Shown: positions 30,692 through 43,072 of the stretch, one piece after another | How positions within the stretch are numbered: the stretch's first letter is position 1 | Layout: every line of letters begins with the position of its first letter | Assembly (NCBI GenBank): GCA_015143295.1 | Contig: CM026571.1 | Location: forward strand, 27,804,505 to 27,868,504 | DNA: 64,000 nt | Direction: 5' to 3' | From: Tetracentron sinense | Taxonomy: Eukaryota; Streptophyta; Magnoliopsida; Trochodendrales; Trochodendraceae | Program-made: the position numbers and the translations under genes | Notes under the pieces: generated by a model | The model's input: the letters and a program-made list of their open reading frames with translations, nothing else | What the model was told of the DNA's origin: nothing | Database searches by the model: none

Positions 30692-32464
30692 CCCGTACCT
30701 GTCATAGCTTAGGGTGTGCTGTCAGTGATATTTCTTATCCTAGTGCTATGCTATCTGTGTATACTAGTATACTTTTTCTTTCTTACTAGTGTTTATTTGC
30801 TTTGGTATGTTTTTCTGTTTTATTTATTTTGAAAAATCCAAAAACATTGAAACACCATAAAATTCAAAAAGATTTTTTTCATGTTGCCCCTATTTGACTT
30901 GCATGATCAACATTCCTTGTGTGATCTGTATCTCTATACTTGTCCAGGGTTGAACATGAGTTTGTTGCTGATTGAGGATATCTCACCTGCATAGTCTCTT
31001 GGTTAGGCTGAAAATTAGACCGGTTTTACCTTAAACAGTTAGAGACTTATTCATGTGTGTATACTTTATAAACTTCACATGCACTCTGACTGATTCTATT
31101 GAGAGGTCTATTTTCCAATCTGTAGGTGTTTGAATTATCTCTTAAGTGTGACCTTGGATGACCAATCTAGAATGATCATATTTGTTAGTCATCCCCATTT
31201 TGTGTATCCTCCATGAGCTTATATTGTTGCAATGAAAAGGGCTACCTACTGGGATAGTGTGAAAGTCACTATTAGATGCAAACAGTATGAAATGGCTACC
31301 TAGGCGGACAATAGGTATCTATCTAGGTCACTAGAGTGAAAGCCCCTGCTGCTAACAGCTAGGACTACCTACCTAGATAGTGTGAAAGCCATCATTGCAT
31401 GAAAAGATATAATCAAATAAAGATCATCAAAAGAAATCTTACAAACTGGAGGTATTTACCCAAAAATAAAAGAAAAATATTGAGTCAACTAAAATGGATA
31501 AAGGAGCACTAAAATGTAAAAAAAAAAAAAAACATCATATTTGGATCTAAGTAGGTTTGACTTCTAAAATTTATGTCTTCGGGAGTCCCCTTGGTGGTTA
31601 ATGTCATATCCTTGGAAAGGGAAAGAAACCTTGATCTAGTATCTTGTCAGACCACCACTACACACAATGCTTCACTTTTGAACTGCTCACTAAATGTGTT
31701 TAAGTGAATTGGCTATACTTTAGCATTCCATGAGATTTAGTTAGATGGGTATCCTCAGTCAGACTAACTAATCATGTTCTTCATTGGATTTGTAATTTTA
31801 AATTACTACTACTTGGAATGTTTTTGATGCATGTTTGTGTGGCACATGATATTTTTTTGTATTATTATGCCGTCTCTTATTGGTTTGGCATGGGCCTTTC
31901 TAGCATAAGTGCTCGATTTTTTGGTGATATCTTTGATCTTAAGGGGAGAAGATCAAGTTGAGTTGTTGAGGGCGAGTTCTGTGCTTGAGTAGTTGAGGGG
32001 GAGTTTGTGCTTTATATTTCTATTTTGTTCCCTGGTTTTTAGTCCCTCATTGTCTGTTTTGATTGGTTGTACTGTGGTTGCCTTGATATTTCACTTTTGT
32101 TAAATTGGTATATTTTTTTTGAATATTGGCTTCCTGCCTTCCTTTGGCAATTGTGCCAAAAAGGGAGAGAATGTTACGGTAGTATTTCCCTCGTTCAGTA
32201 CATTCCTTGCTTCACCTGTGATTACTTATTTTCATATCCCACACATGCTTCACTGGGTAGTTTGTTTTTGAGCATGTGCAGGTGCAAGGTTGCAGCAGAC
32301 TGATTTTTCTTGGCAAGAGCTTAAGTGTCTTAAATTAAGATAATTTTTCGATTGATGTCATGTGAGAGTGTTGGAGTCATGTAATGTCCTAATTCACCGT
32401 TTTGATGTTTTTGGGTGAGTTTGTGTCAAGTCATGTACTTCAGTTTGGTTTTTCCACGGAATTG
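30692..32464 (+). other. Non-coding 3' interior of element F
   Basis: About 1.8 kb with no sustained coding frame. It contains a conserved repeated-motif block (31239-31400) shared with element G and several polypurine-tract-like runs (31941-31951, 31993-32005, 32158-32170). Sireviruses are known for multiple polypurine-like motifs before the 3' LTR. Confidence 0.75.
31239..31400 (+). other. Conserved GGCTACC/GTGAAAGYC repeat block (F)
   Basis: Three units in which CTACCTA or GGCTACC is followed, 11-37 nt later, by GTGAAAGYC. Element G has the same three units in the same order at 40833-40992 although the two gags are strongly diverged. It is non-coding; candidate RNA signal such as packaging or dimerisation (inference). 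Confidence 0.6.
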
Positions 32465-32478
32465 CCAAAGGGGGAGAT
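32465..32478 (+). other. Polypurine tract, element F
   Basis: CCAAAGGGGGAGAT directly before the 3' LTR, the usual form in copia-type plant elements. Confidence 0.85.
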
Positions 32479-33984
32479 TGTAAAGTCCATGTTTTTGTAT
32501 TGGCATATTCCGGTGTCAAAACAAGTGAGTCTAGGTGTCTAGGTGTGTATCTTGGGTCATTACCTTCAAGCATCCACGCCAAAGCGAAGATGAAGACCAA
32601 AGAAGACAGGTTGATCCACTCAGTTGATCATTCCTACATAGGATGGTAAGTGACCTAGATACCATACTACCATAGGTGGGATTTGACCTAGAATTATCCT
32701 AACATGATGCCTTAGGTGGTAACTGACCTACTCTAACTATACGGACCCTAGGTGATGAGATAAACAGTGCAAAACTTGTTTTAAATTCTGAAATTTTTCA
32801 AAAAACCAAGGTTGGTTGTTTTGAGCGTATCTCACAAACCGTAGATCAGACTTTGCTCTATAATATGTCAAAACGACCGAGTCAAAAAGAACTACAACTT
32901 TTGTGAAGGGTACAAGACTCAAAAATAAATTTTGAAATTCAGGTTGGCACCTCAAGGTCGACCCTGACCATTTTGGGTCGACCCTGGGTATAGAAAAGTT
33001 TGTATGATAAAATTGGGCAGAGAGTTGGTTTTGTGAGGGTCGACCCTGGAGGACCATCCAGTCGGCCGAAAGGCACCATCTGGTTGACCGAATGTGCCCT
33101 ATAGGTCGACCCTGACATGGGAGTTTTGCTAAAAACGTTTCCTTTGCTTTCCTCTTTGGTTTTCAACCTATTTTAGCAACTTCTAAACATGTTTTTTGAT
33201 TCCCTTTATATATAGAACCCTTCCACTTCGTGGAGAACAACCTTGGGAGTGGGTAGAGAGGTTTTTTAAGTTTCTCCAAAGGTTATAAAACCTATGGAAA
33301 TTGGTGCTCTCCTCCCATTTTTTTAATGCTTTTAACCTAGATTTGTAAGCCCAAAGTTCCACTTTTGCTTGTTTGGACTTGTGCATTGAAGGAGTCCACC
33401 TAGGTGATGATTCTTATCAAACCATCAACCCGTTCTAGATAGAACACCTTGGTTGGAGTATCCTGGAGTCTTTTCGAAGGAGATCGATCCAAGAAGGATC
33501 GTGGTAGAGTGATTTGGTCGGTGGATTCCGAAGCAGTCATTGACGGAGATCGATCGAAAGATCTAGACTATTTTTGAGACACAAAGAGAAGTACAAGCGG
33601 CTGTGGTTGATCACGGGACTTGAGAGTACGTGATGACTTTTCGAGGCGTGGAGGACTAAGAACTGAAGGATCGTGGTGTCGAGTCCGAAGGAATCAAGTT
33701 CGAGTCTTGTAAGTTCTTGTTTACTTTGTCTTAGGGGATTCTCATGGCTGGACTAGGTCCCGTGGTTTTTCCCCGAAAGGGTTTCCATGTAAAAATCCTT
33801 GTGTTGTGGTTTGTTTGGTTTTCCTTATTCCGCACTTAAATTTTATCATCCCTTAACTAAATAACTTAATTGTTAAAATCATAAAAATGGTTGATAGACT
33901 TTTAGGGAAACCTAACTATCCCCTCGAACTTGTAAATTCTCAACTCAAACCATAGATTTGGGATTCACCGAATTTGATTTTTCA
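32479..33984 (+). repeat. Element F 3' LTR
   Basis: 1,506 bp, matching 27195-28703 with scattered substitutions and small indels, clearly more than between the LTRs of element A. Palindromes at about 32955-33112 (GGGTCGACCC at 32975-32984), TATA near 33206. Confidence 0.92.
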
Positions 33985-34242
33985 ATATCCCTTTTGTATT
34001 TTGATAGGTGGGCATGTCCACCTTTGCTTTTATCATGTTTTGCATATCAAACTTGGAAAACAGACCACCTTATACAGAAAAGAAAAAGTTGTTTATGCTG
34101 CCGCACTCATGTTGTAGCTCCGCACTCTGATTCATGTCATATTATGGTATGTTCACCTTGTTCATTATAGGATGGTTTGTCAAGTACGAATAGTCACCTC
34201 TAAAGTATCCCTTAACTCCTAGGGAGTATTTTGGGCGCGACA
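33985..34242 (+). repeat. Element D 3' LTR, second part
   Basis: Starts with the duplicated target ATATC and ends GGGCGCGACA at 34242. It matches the D 5' LTR end at 20620-20742, which defines the right end of element D. Confidence 0.9.
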
Positions 34243-34614
34243 AAAATAGTGTCCCAATAATTACCAAATTACCCTTTTACTGTTCATTCCGACCTCCCTC
34301 TGCGCATTTTAAAAATATCTAAGGGAGGGCGCTAATTCAAGTAGTGCCCTCCCCTGCTTACACCTCTTTGCCACCTCACTGTTCACCAACGCCTTGCTTT
34401 TCAGGAAAATATCCAAAAATGGGCACTACTAGAAGTAGCGCCCCCTGTTTTTGACCCCTATAATTACCCCCTCACTTCTCTTTTATTTCTCATTTCCTTT
34501 TCCACTCTCTTCTCTGTTTTTCCTCTTTCAAAAACCCTTGTTAGCGTCTTGGTGATCCCGGGAAGTTGATTTCGAAGAATCATTCTCGGGAGCACTTATT
34601 TCAAAAACCTTTTT
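34243..34614. other. Unclassified stretch between D and H
   Basis: No gene seen. Two short GC-rich inverted motifs (GGGAGGGCGCTAATTCAAGT near 34323 followed by AGTGCCCTCCCC, and GGGCACTACTAGAAGTAGCG near 34417) and a pyrimidine-rich stretch (34480-34530) resembling a promoter/leader. It may be the tail of another repeat. Confidence 0.4.
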
Positions 34615-35568
34615 TGTAGAGACCCAAACTTTCTTTCATGTCATCAATACGATAAATATGGGTTTAAATTGTCAAGGATGCGTTTTAATATATGTGATGC
34701 CTTATTCCTTAATGATCTTAAGTAAAAATTTAAAATGACTAAGTCCAGGAATGTCAGAAATTCTAGAAAAGGGTGTGGTTTTAGCAAAAACATAAATTGT
34801 TGAATTTTGAGATGATTTTTCTCGGAAATGATTGTTTAAAAGTTAAATAAAGGTATGTGATTTTATGAGATTTTATTATTAAGTATAGAGTGGTTAACTC
34901 GATTATCGAAAATCTTACGACGACGAGATTTTCAATTTTTAGCCTAAAACTGGAAAATGAGATTTTGATTTATTAAGAATTGGATTTTCTAATATTTTTA
35001 TTGAATCCAAATAGGGGGTACTTCCTTATTTAAGTAAATGAAATGAAAAGTTAAAGTTAAAAACATTTACTTAATTATTTTAAAGGAAAATAAGTATGCT
35101 AATGGGCTGATGCTGAAGAGGAAAGGGTATTGGTGTTGTTGAGAAAACAGGAACTGTGCCAGCGGCGATTGATCGCAGGTAAGCTACGGTCGATGGCACT
35201 GAACCCAGAAATTTTGAAAAATCCCTGTGCCATTTGCGACAGATGGCACCTGTGTGTGATCGATCGTAGGTAAGCTACAATCAATCGCAATGTATGTGCG
35301 ATCGATCGCAGTCCCGCACAGAAATTTTTAAAAAGTTATGAAAATCAAGGTTTTAAAGCCCTAGGCTATAAATAGAGGTTCTATTTTAAGGTTTTTAGGA
35401 TTCTAACTTTTCTAAACCTAAATTGACAAAGAGGTTAGAGAAAACCTAAGGTTCTAAGGAAGAGATTGTTTGAAGAGGAAGGAGAATTTTTGGAGATTGA
35501 AAGGAAAGCTTGAAAATCAAAATTAAACCTTCTTAGGAGCGTTTTTGATTGAAGGGAACGATCCTAAA
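34615..35568 (+). repeat. LTR H, first part
   Basis: Starts TGTAGAGACCC. Contains GATC/TCGA palindromes (35165-35315, perfect TGCGATCGATCGCA at 35297-35310) and a TATA box at 35367-35374, as in the other LTRs. Interrupted by solo LTR I; continues from 37871. Confidence 0.75.
35165..35374 (+). promoter_or_regulatory. Palindromes and TATA box, LTR H
   Basis: Units of the type TGCGATCGATCGCA (perfect at 35297-35310) and GGCGATTGATCGCAGG, alternating with GTAAGCTACRRTCRATGG/CG, followed by TATAAATA at 35367-35374. Confidence 0.65.
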
Positions 35569-35909
35569 TGTAGAGCCCCGAAACTTTTTGTAAATTTCTT
35601 GGAACGTATGCCAAGGCTTTATACCTTGGTAGCCTCCCATATCTATGAAATGAGATTCCTAAGTCGGATATGTCAAAAAAAAAATTCCGGTTTGCTTAAC
35701 TCTATTTTCAGATCAGTCAACTTTGAGGATAATTTGGTCCATCAATAAAGCTGAAATTAGAAATTCTAAAACACCAGGAATGTTCCCCTTCGAAAGACGA
35801 ATCCAACTCAAGTTGAATCTTCAAAATCCGTCCAACGAGTCAAAAGTTATGGCCAAAACACCGAAGTAGGAAAAAATGAGGAAAATCAGCAAAATAGGCA
35901 AAACACAGA

Positions 35910-36168
35910 TCGACCGGTCGACCGCTCTAAGGACCGATCGACTGGTGGCTTACCGCTCGACCGCTGATATGACCGATCGACCGCTGGCCTACCGGTCGAC
36001 CGCTCTAACCACCGGTCGACCGCTATCGTACTAACTATGTATGGGGTTATTTTCCAGAGAGGGTCTTTTGGACCGATCGACCGCTCCCTTACGAATTTGC
36101 TTGGTTTGGTCTTTTTAAGCAGATCACTAAGGGTATGATGGTCTTTGACCTCCCCTTTTCTATATAAA
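35910..36168 (+). promoter_or_regulatory. GGTCGACCG palindromes and TATA box, LTR I
   Basis: Seven or more GATCGACCG/GGTCGACCG sites between 35910 and 36085, two of them perfect CGGTCGACCG, split by a TATGTATGGGG...CCAGAGAG spacer, then TATATAA at 36161-36167. Confidence 0.66.
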
Positions 36169-37468
36169 CCCAATTTCAGGGTTGAGGGTTTCACAAACCC
36201 TCAATCATGCATTTTAGAAGAGTGAGAGAGGAGAAAAGGAATTTCTAAACCTAGGGTTTGCATTTGAGGATAAATCAAAGGGTTTGAAGACCCTAGATCA
36301 CCTCAAGCTTGGATTTCTTCAAGTTCACGGCTCAAGCACTTGAGGAGCTCGTTCTCCAAAGCTAGGGCAGCATTCAACCTTGGCTCTTGCAAGGGTTCTC
36401 TTCTTTCTTCAAGGTCGGTACCTTTTGCTACCCTCCTAGTCATGGTTTTCTCTTTTCCTTCCTTATTCCTTGTTTTCCCTCATCTATACCTATGCTATGA
36501 GTTGGTATGTGCAAAAGGAGATGGTTGTTGGGCGAAGGATGCCAAGTGAATGTGATGTGATGAATGAAATGGGGAGGGTATTGTGCCAATAATAAACATA
36601 CATGGATGTTGTGAATATAAACCCACCTAGAAAAGCAAAGTGTAAGATTTAACAAATAATGAACACACCACTTGTTTGATGAAATGCCAAGGTGAAGAGA
36701 ATGGGTTGTAAATCTAGAACTGTATGCTTATGGAATTTCTAGGGCTTATGATAGTGTGATTGTTTGCTTTCCCTAAATTGCATGAATAATTACTTGCTCA
36801 ATAAATGATGTTCTATGTATTGTTAAAATCCCCAAATGTCATATTTAATTTCAAATGAAAGTATGCACACGATTCCACGAGCATGGCATGCATGACATGG
36901 TTTACCGAGGTTTTCATGATTCAGGTTTAGAGGTGGGACATATCCTATGATATGTTTTACCTCGCTTTTCACAAGAGGACAAGAAAAAATATTTCATAGG
37001 AGGGGGTTTACACTTCCCTCCATCCCATGAGGGGTCCCCCCCTCTCACAAGAGCATATCATGAAAGAAGGGTCTCCCTTCCCTCTCAAGTGCATATCATG
37101 AAAGAAAGGTCTCCCTTCCCTCTCAAGTGCATCTCACAAGTACATGAGCATGTTAAATCCCAAGCAAGCACGCATGACACACATGGCATGACACGCTAGA
37201 CAAAACCAAGCAAGATAAACATGACAAATTTTCAAACACGCAACGAGTATTTTAAGTCAAGTCAAGTACACAATGATTTCAAGAGGTTTATCGGCTTTTA
37301 TGTGATGCCAGCATGAATATAAAATGCTTTACTTCCTTGTTATTATATGAATTGTTTCCTGCATTATAATATGAATTGTTTTTTGCTTTATATTTTGCTA
37401 TTGTTATGCTATAACTGTTGGTTAGTATTTGGTTCCCGCTGAGTATTCCATGCTCAGCCGTACTTCTT

Positions 37469-37576
37469 ATGTCGGTAGGTGATAACGGAGCGGCTGTGCC
37501 TTTTGATATTTGCGTGTCAGGCCCTTGGGTAGAAGAAGAGTACGTTGAGGAACCTTCGGTAGAGGGCTATTACTAG
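37469..37576 (+). CDS. LTR-embedded small reading frame (I)
   Basis: ATG at 37469 to TAG at 37574; 35 codons. MSVGDNGAAVPFDIC then PWVEEEYVEEP, end EGYY. Close to LTRs C and C-prime at the protein level, with different third positions (for example GTA GAA GAA against GTG GAG GAG). Confidence 0.55.
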   Translation: MSVGDNGAAVPFDICVSGPWVEEEYVEEPSVEGYY

Positions 37577-37870
37577 GTGGTAGATTCTGAGTGAGTGATC
37601 TGTGGGAGTGAGCTTGAGAGGTTATATGTATGTATTTTGGCAGGCATGTCCGCACCTTCTTTTGGTTTCTTTTTGTACAAAACTTGGATCATGTATATAT
37701 ACTTAGAGGTTTTTGGTTAGACTTCCGCCGTGCTTTGTAGTTTATGTTTCCACTATTATTGTCCTCTTTGTATATGCTCCAGGTATTTTTGCGGGTTGAT
37801 TTGTCAAGCTAGTCATGATAAGTAGTCCAAGATTCACTCTAACTCCTATGGTGGGCTTTGGGTCACGACA

Positions 37871-38294
37871 CTAAAGGTCGATATACTATCCAAATCACTT
37901 CTATTATGAACTTATGTATGTTTAAGATGGTTCAAGCTAGAAATAATGGATTATTGATATGATTATGATAAGAATATTATGGATAATGATATGAGGATTA
38001 TGGGTTATTATGAATGGGTATGACTATATGAATATATTATGGAGTTTTCTTATTAAATTGATGATGTTTAGCTTTAAGAATGGAGTAAATGGAAGATGAG
38101 AATGTATGTGGATGGATTTATGGTTTTATACGGTTGTTGAATTGTGTACAAATGGAGGATGTGAATGTATATGGATGGATTCATGGTTTATATGGTTGGT
38201 GGAATGTGTACAAAAGGAGTAAGGGTATATATATATTATGAATGATGAGTATTGTTAAAGATTGATTATGAAATATGCTAAGAATTATGATAAG

Positions 38295-38326
<32 letters not shown>

Positions 38327-38343
38327 GTGTGTGTGTGTGTGTG
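37871..38343 (+). repeat. LTR H, second part, with microsatellite
   Basis: AT-rich sequence with many TATGAT/ATTATG runs, no coding frame. It ends in an (AT)n-(GT)n microsatellite (38295-38343) at the junction with element G; the right end of H is not recognisable. Confidence 0.55.
38295..38343. repeat. (AT)n(GT)n microsatellite
   Basis: An AT dinucleotide run followed by GT repeats, at the point where H sequence changes to the gag of element G. Confidence 0.9.
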
Positions 38344-40215
38344 ATTTTTTGTCTAAAATTGTGAGAAAAATCCTTAGATCTCTACCTGAGAGATTTTAAT
38401 CTAAGGTCATTGCCATAGAATAGAGTAAGAATGTTGACTCTCTCAAGATTGAGGAATTGGTGGGGTCCCTCCAAACCTTTGAGCTCTATCTGAGGTGATC
38501 TAAGAAAAATAACACTCTAGCCTTGAAATCTGTCAAGGAAACCTTTGATGAAGATGACAGTGACCCTGAGTTGGGAGAGAAGGAATTAGCTCTATTTGTT
38601 AAGAAATTTCAGAAAATTTTTAAATCAAATAGGAGATTTAATCCTAGACAAGGAGGAAAAACTGGAGAAAAGCTAAAGTCAAAACCTTGGAAAAATAAGA
38701 AAACTTTTAAAGGTGAAAACAAAAAATCTTGTGGCATCCAATGCTATGAATGCAAAATATATAGTCACATCTCACTTGAATGCCCTAATAATTAGAAAAG
38801 AAAGGATAACGTGATGAATGCCACATGGGATGATAGTGAAGCTGAAAGTGAACATTCTAAAAGCTCCTCTTCAAGTGAAGAATCTGCCAATCACATGACC
38901 TTCACTGTTTCTCTATTTGAGATTATTGAGTCTCTTCCTTTGATTAATGAAAAGGAGAAAGATGATGATGACCATGAGAGCGAGACTAGTGAGGATTTTA
39001 AAAGAGTCAAAGTGACTCTAAAACAGATGAGGATATGGATTCAGCTTATCAGAAGTTGTATTCAGAAAGCCTAAAGCTGAAGAGGCAAAAATCTCTTTGA
39101 ATAAAAAACTGAAACTAATTCAATCTGAAAGAGAAGATTACAAGCTAGAAGCAGAAGGGAAGAGTGCTGTAGTCTTTCACCTTGAAAGAGAAAAAGCTGA
39201 TTTTTTGGACAAAATAGAGTGTCTTGAAGAAGAAAATGTTGCATTGACCGAGTGGGTTAAATTTTTAGAAAAAGACACCTCTAGGAATGAAATTAAAGAG
39301 TCCAAGACTCTTATTTTAGAATTGGAAACTGAGAGAGATAACCTCATTGAGAAGGTTAGGATTTTGGAAATGGAATTTCTGAATATCCTTAAAGTGAAGG
39401 ATGGGTTAGCTAAGAAAGTAACCGAATTTGAGAAAGAAGCTAGACTGGTTAACAATTCTCAAATCCTGGATGGATTAGCTAGGATGCAATGTTCAGCAGT
39501 CAACATGACCGGTATAGGGCATTCTAATAGGCCACCAATTCACATGAATGTTGGTACCATGGCATCTGCTACTTTTGAGCCAATTCATGCTAATCCAAGC
39601 CATGATGATCCTTCTACCTCAGCCCCTAAAGAGAGAATTCCAGATACACATGGTCAACCAAATGTGAATTCATCTCCTCCTCAATTATAGCAACACTTTG
39701 TTACTGCTGGTTGTGGTAAGAATTTTGCTTCTGATGAAGCAAAGAGGACTCATGTTCATGCTCCTACAGGTAGCTCCCCTCCTCCTCCTAGATTCATTCC
39801 TACTTGCTTTCAGTGTTGAGTGAAAACAAGACCTCGATGTCCTGTTTTTAGGAGAAATCCTCGAAAAGGTTCATGGAATCAACATTCAATTCAAGGGAAT
39901 CTCCGAAGGCAAATTCAAGTCTTGGCTGAAAAGTCTAGAAGTTTGAGCAAATAAGTGATGAAAATAGCTCAATTGTCTAGTACTAGACTCGGTATGGACA
40001 CTTCTTATGCTTATCATGAGGAAGGTAACAGGACAAACCAAAATGTTAGGGGTCCTTAAAGGAGAAGAGAGAATGGGAAGAAGAAGAAGGTGATCTTTAC
40101 ATCTTCTCATGAAATGAATAAAGATCAAAGGGTCAACAAAAAGCCAAAATTCATCTACGTAAGAAAGGATGACCTTAGAAGCATTACCTCCCGCACCTCC
40201 TTGAAATTCCAAAAC
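38344..40215 (+). pseudogene. gag: Element G gag fragment, Sirevirus type
   Basis: Starts mid-Gag at KIVRKILRSLPER, matching element F at about 29262. Knuckle CYECKIYSHISLEC (about 38742-38783), acidic region, long Glu/Lys/Leu coiled-coil-like segment (39097-39440), a damaged second knuckle near 39805-39840 and a tail matching the end of F gag (VRKDDL). Multiple stops and frameshifts. The N-terminal part is missing. Sequence is strongly diverged from F. Confidence 0.85.
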
Positions 40216-41739
40216 CCTATTAGGTGTGAGGGAGAGTGATTATGTGTTGTTTGATAGACTAGGTTGTTCTTAATGCCTATTATGTCCTAGTGATATCTAT
40301 GTGATGTATATTAGTAGGTTTTGTACTTTCTTATTTGTTTCACTCTTTGATTTTGTTTTTTGATTGGTTAAAATAAAAACTCCAAAAAGATTTTGTGGTT
40401 CTTTTAGATAGGCTGTTTTTCCTTCATATATTAAAAAATCCAAAAACATTAAAAAAATCAAAAATTCAAAAAGATGTTACTTGGGCTTACTCTCCTATCA
40501 TATTGTGCATGTTTCAATTTTCTTGCATTCATAAATCTTATTTCATGTCAATGTAAAAATATTGAATAGGATTGAGTTCATGAGGATATTATACCTTTCA
40601 AAGTCTTTTGGAAAATTGAAAAATAGACAGCTTCTAAATCACAATTAGAGTTGGTTAAACAATTTTGCTAAAGTGTCATGCACATGTACTCTGACTTACT
40701 CTAGAAGATGGTCTAATAAAGGTAATGCTATTATTCATGATGATCTTTTGGTTGACTAAATCTGGATTGACCATTATGTTAATATCCTATTTGCTTGTGC
40801 CCCTGCTTTAAAATAGATTGAGACAATGGAAAGGGCTACCTCTAAGATAGTGTGAAAGTCACTATTCAATGCAAACAATATGTAATGGCTACCTATGCGG
40901 ACAATAGTTATCTACTTGGGTTGCTAGTGTGAAAGCCTCTACTACCAATAGCTAAGGCTCCCTATCCAATCAATGTGAAAGCCGCCATTGCAAGAAAAAA
41001 TTGAAAAAATCAAGAAAAGATCTCCAAAATATGGCTATGTTTGTCATGAAAAGAAAAGAAAAGACAAATTGCATAAAAGATGAACAATTGTGAAAATTAC
41101 CACATGTTCTTCAAATGCTAAAATTCATGATTTAACAGGTTTGACTTCTAGTGTATGAGTCATCTTGAGTCCCTGCAATAATATCATAACCTTAACCATG
41201 GGTTGAAACCTCCAAAAGAGTCAAGTCAGAAACCTCACTACACACACTATGCTTCAAAGTGAAACTTTTCGCTAAATGTGTCTTGGTTGTTGTGTGTGTT
41301 ATTATCGCCCATGTAACTAGTATAGGTGGACATATCCTCATTTAGTCAAAACTTAATGATATAAGACTTGGGTGAACAATCTTTGGCTCCTTAGAAATTG
41401 GTTCATACATATGTGATTATGTTGTGGCTAATGCAAACTTGTTTTGAGGGGGAGTTTCTGTTTTTGACTAATTTGAAATTGGACTTAATTGTGCTTTGCA
41501 AATGAATTATAGTTTCAAATGGTCTTGAATTAAGGGGGAGCTACATGTTTCAAATCTTGGTATATCTTTTATGCATTTAGGCTTAAAATTTCTCCCTAAA
41601 ATTGGTTTTGATTTATATGGAAAATTCTATGTGGTATGATTTGATGGGGAGAGTCATTAAAACGTGAAAAAAATCAATTTTCCAGTCCAGGTGTTCGAAC
41701 TGATTGCCAACCGTTTTTAGCCTTTCGAATGGCCTTAAT
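40216..41739 (+). other. Non-coding 3' interior of element G
   Basis: Collinear with the non-coding interior of element F, including AAAATCCAAAAACATT-like runs, the repeat block at 40833-40992 and polypurine-like GAGGGGGAGTTT and AAGGGGGAGCT runs (about 41447 and 41533). No pol here either. Cut on the right by element J. Confidence 0.75.
40833..40992 (+). other. Conserved GGCTACC/GTGAAAGYC repeat block (G)
   Basis: Same three-unit arrangement as 31239-31400 in element F: GGCTACC ... GATAGTGTGAAAGTC, GGCTACC ... GTGTGAAAGCC, GGCTCCC ... ATGTGAAAGCC. Confidence 0.6.
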
Positions 41740-42009
41740 TGTCGCGACCCAAAATACCCCCTAGGAGTTAGGGATACTTGGCTCGGACCACCGTATCATA
41801 CCATTATGTATGACACATAAGGCACATATACTTACCATCCTGTCAAAGTAAACCAGTTGTAAAACATAGCGGAAGCGATTCATAATAAAATACTCCTATA
41901 ATTCATTCCAAGTCTAGACTAACAGAACATATACAAAATAAGGAGTGGACATGTCCCACTCTCAACATATACAAAATCACAAAATATCAGTAGCATCTCT
42001 CTCATTTTC

Positions 42010-42144
42010 TCAACAAAAATCAAAGTCAAGCCTTTTATCCAGTGATCCATCATCCTGATAATGGTCCATAGAGGGCTCCAGATCATAGTAGTCTTCCTCT
42101 ATCCAAGGCTGCGTGCCACAGACATCAAATGGAATACGTGCACC
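42010..42144 (-). CDS. LTR-embedded small reading frame (J)
   Basis: 44-codon minus-strand frame, same length as in LTR A, with IPFDVC, QPWIEEDYY, EPSMDHY, DDGSLD and end DFDFC, TGA at 42010-42012. Differences from A are mainly synonymous or conservative. No ATG at the start. Confidence 0.5.
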   Translation of the reverse strand, partial: GARIPFDVCGTQPWIEEDYYDLEPSMDHYQDDGSLDKRLDFDFC

Positions 42145-43072
42145 TGCCGAAGTCAATAGTTAGCCTTGCATGGAATATTCAGTGATATACAAACTACTAA
42201 CTAACAGTGGATAATATCATGAACATGCATAAGCTTAGAGAATAACATTCGTGAAAGTAGTTACCAAAACCTCTTTCTTAGCAGTATTCGTGTGAAAACA
42301 AAAACAGATAAATCTTGTCATGTGATAATCATATTCTTGTGAGTTCTTGTGAATTCTTGCGAAAGTTGGGATTCCTTGTGAGCATGCGAGGATCTGAGTA
42401 TGCATGATTTCTTACGAACTTGCGGCTTGTGAACTTGTGAGCTTGTGAGACATGACTACTAGTGAGTCCATGTATAGTGGGATTCCTTGTGAGCTTTGAA
42501 ATGATCTTAGAACTTGCCACTTACCAACCCATAGTTTGGCCTTATCTCTTGTGAGCTTGTGAACTTTCTTTTAATCAAAACCTTGCTTATGAACTCTTGG
42601 AAAAACCCTTTTCTTGTGAGAAAACATCGGATCATGCGAGACTTGTAAACATCATGCTATACTTTGTGAACATAAGGTGCATAAAGTACTTGTGAATATC
42701 ATGGTGATCTTGGAAAACTTGTAAACATGGCATCATATTCATAGAATTTCAATACTAGTGATAGCTTACATCTTATATCCAAATCATCATCCAATCCATT
42801 CAAGAACAACCTTAAACATAGTGATTTACTTTAAAAATAATAGCACAAGGTAGGTAGTAGAGTGTAGCTACCTTTCTAGATCAACCCTTTGATCTAAAAC
42901 GCTTTAGAATGGTTAAGAAGCGCGGAGAAACACCTTTGTAGTTGAGAAATCGACTCAAGAACACCCAACAATCAAAACCCTTAAGCTCCTCCTTCTTCCT
43001 CTTTCTTTTCTTCAACTTCCTCCCAAAAACTTGCTCTAAGGGTTGTGGTAACCCTAGCCCATGAAATTGGGC

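Larger units (their letters stand above)
27195..33984 (+). mobile_element. Element F: gag-only, Sirevirus-like copia element
   Basis: 6,790 bp with LTRs of 1,509 and 1,506 bp, TG...CA ends, a perfect 5-bp duplication ATATC (27190-27194, 33985-33989), PBS and polypurine tract. The interior holds only a Gag frame; there is no protease, integrase or RT. This matches the TR-GAG idea (LTR elements keeping only gag). It sits in the 3' LTR of element D. Confidence 0.92.
35569..37870 (+). mobile_element. Solo LTR I, forward, inside LTR H
   Basis: 2,302 bp, TGTAGAGCCCCG to GGGTCACGACA, with a perfect 5-bp duplication CTAAA (35564-35568, 37871-37875). Palindromes around CGGTCGACCG (35993-36002 and neighbours), TATATAA at 36161, candidate intron 36414-37478, hairpin GCTGAG/CTCAGC (about 37438-37458) and small reading frame. 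Tekay-type LTR without interior. Confidence 0.93.

Noticed and set aside
34243-34614. Host gene promoter or exon
   Set aside because: Only short inverted motifs and a pyrimidine-rich stretch; no coding frame or splice structure that I can support.
38523-39690. Host coiled-coil protein gene
   Set aside because: Collinear with Gag of element F, including knuckles and tail; it is a degraded Sirevirus-type gag.
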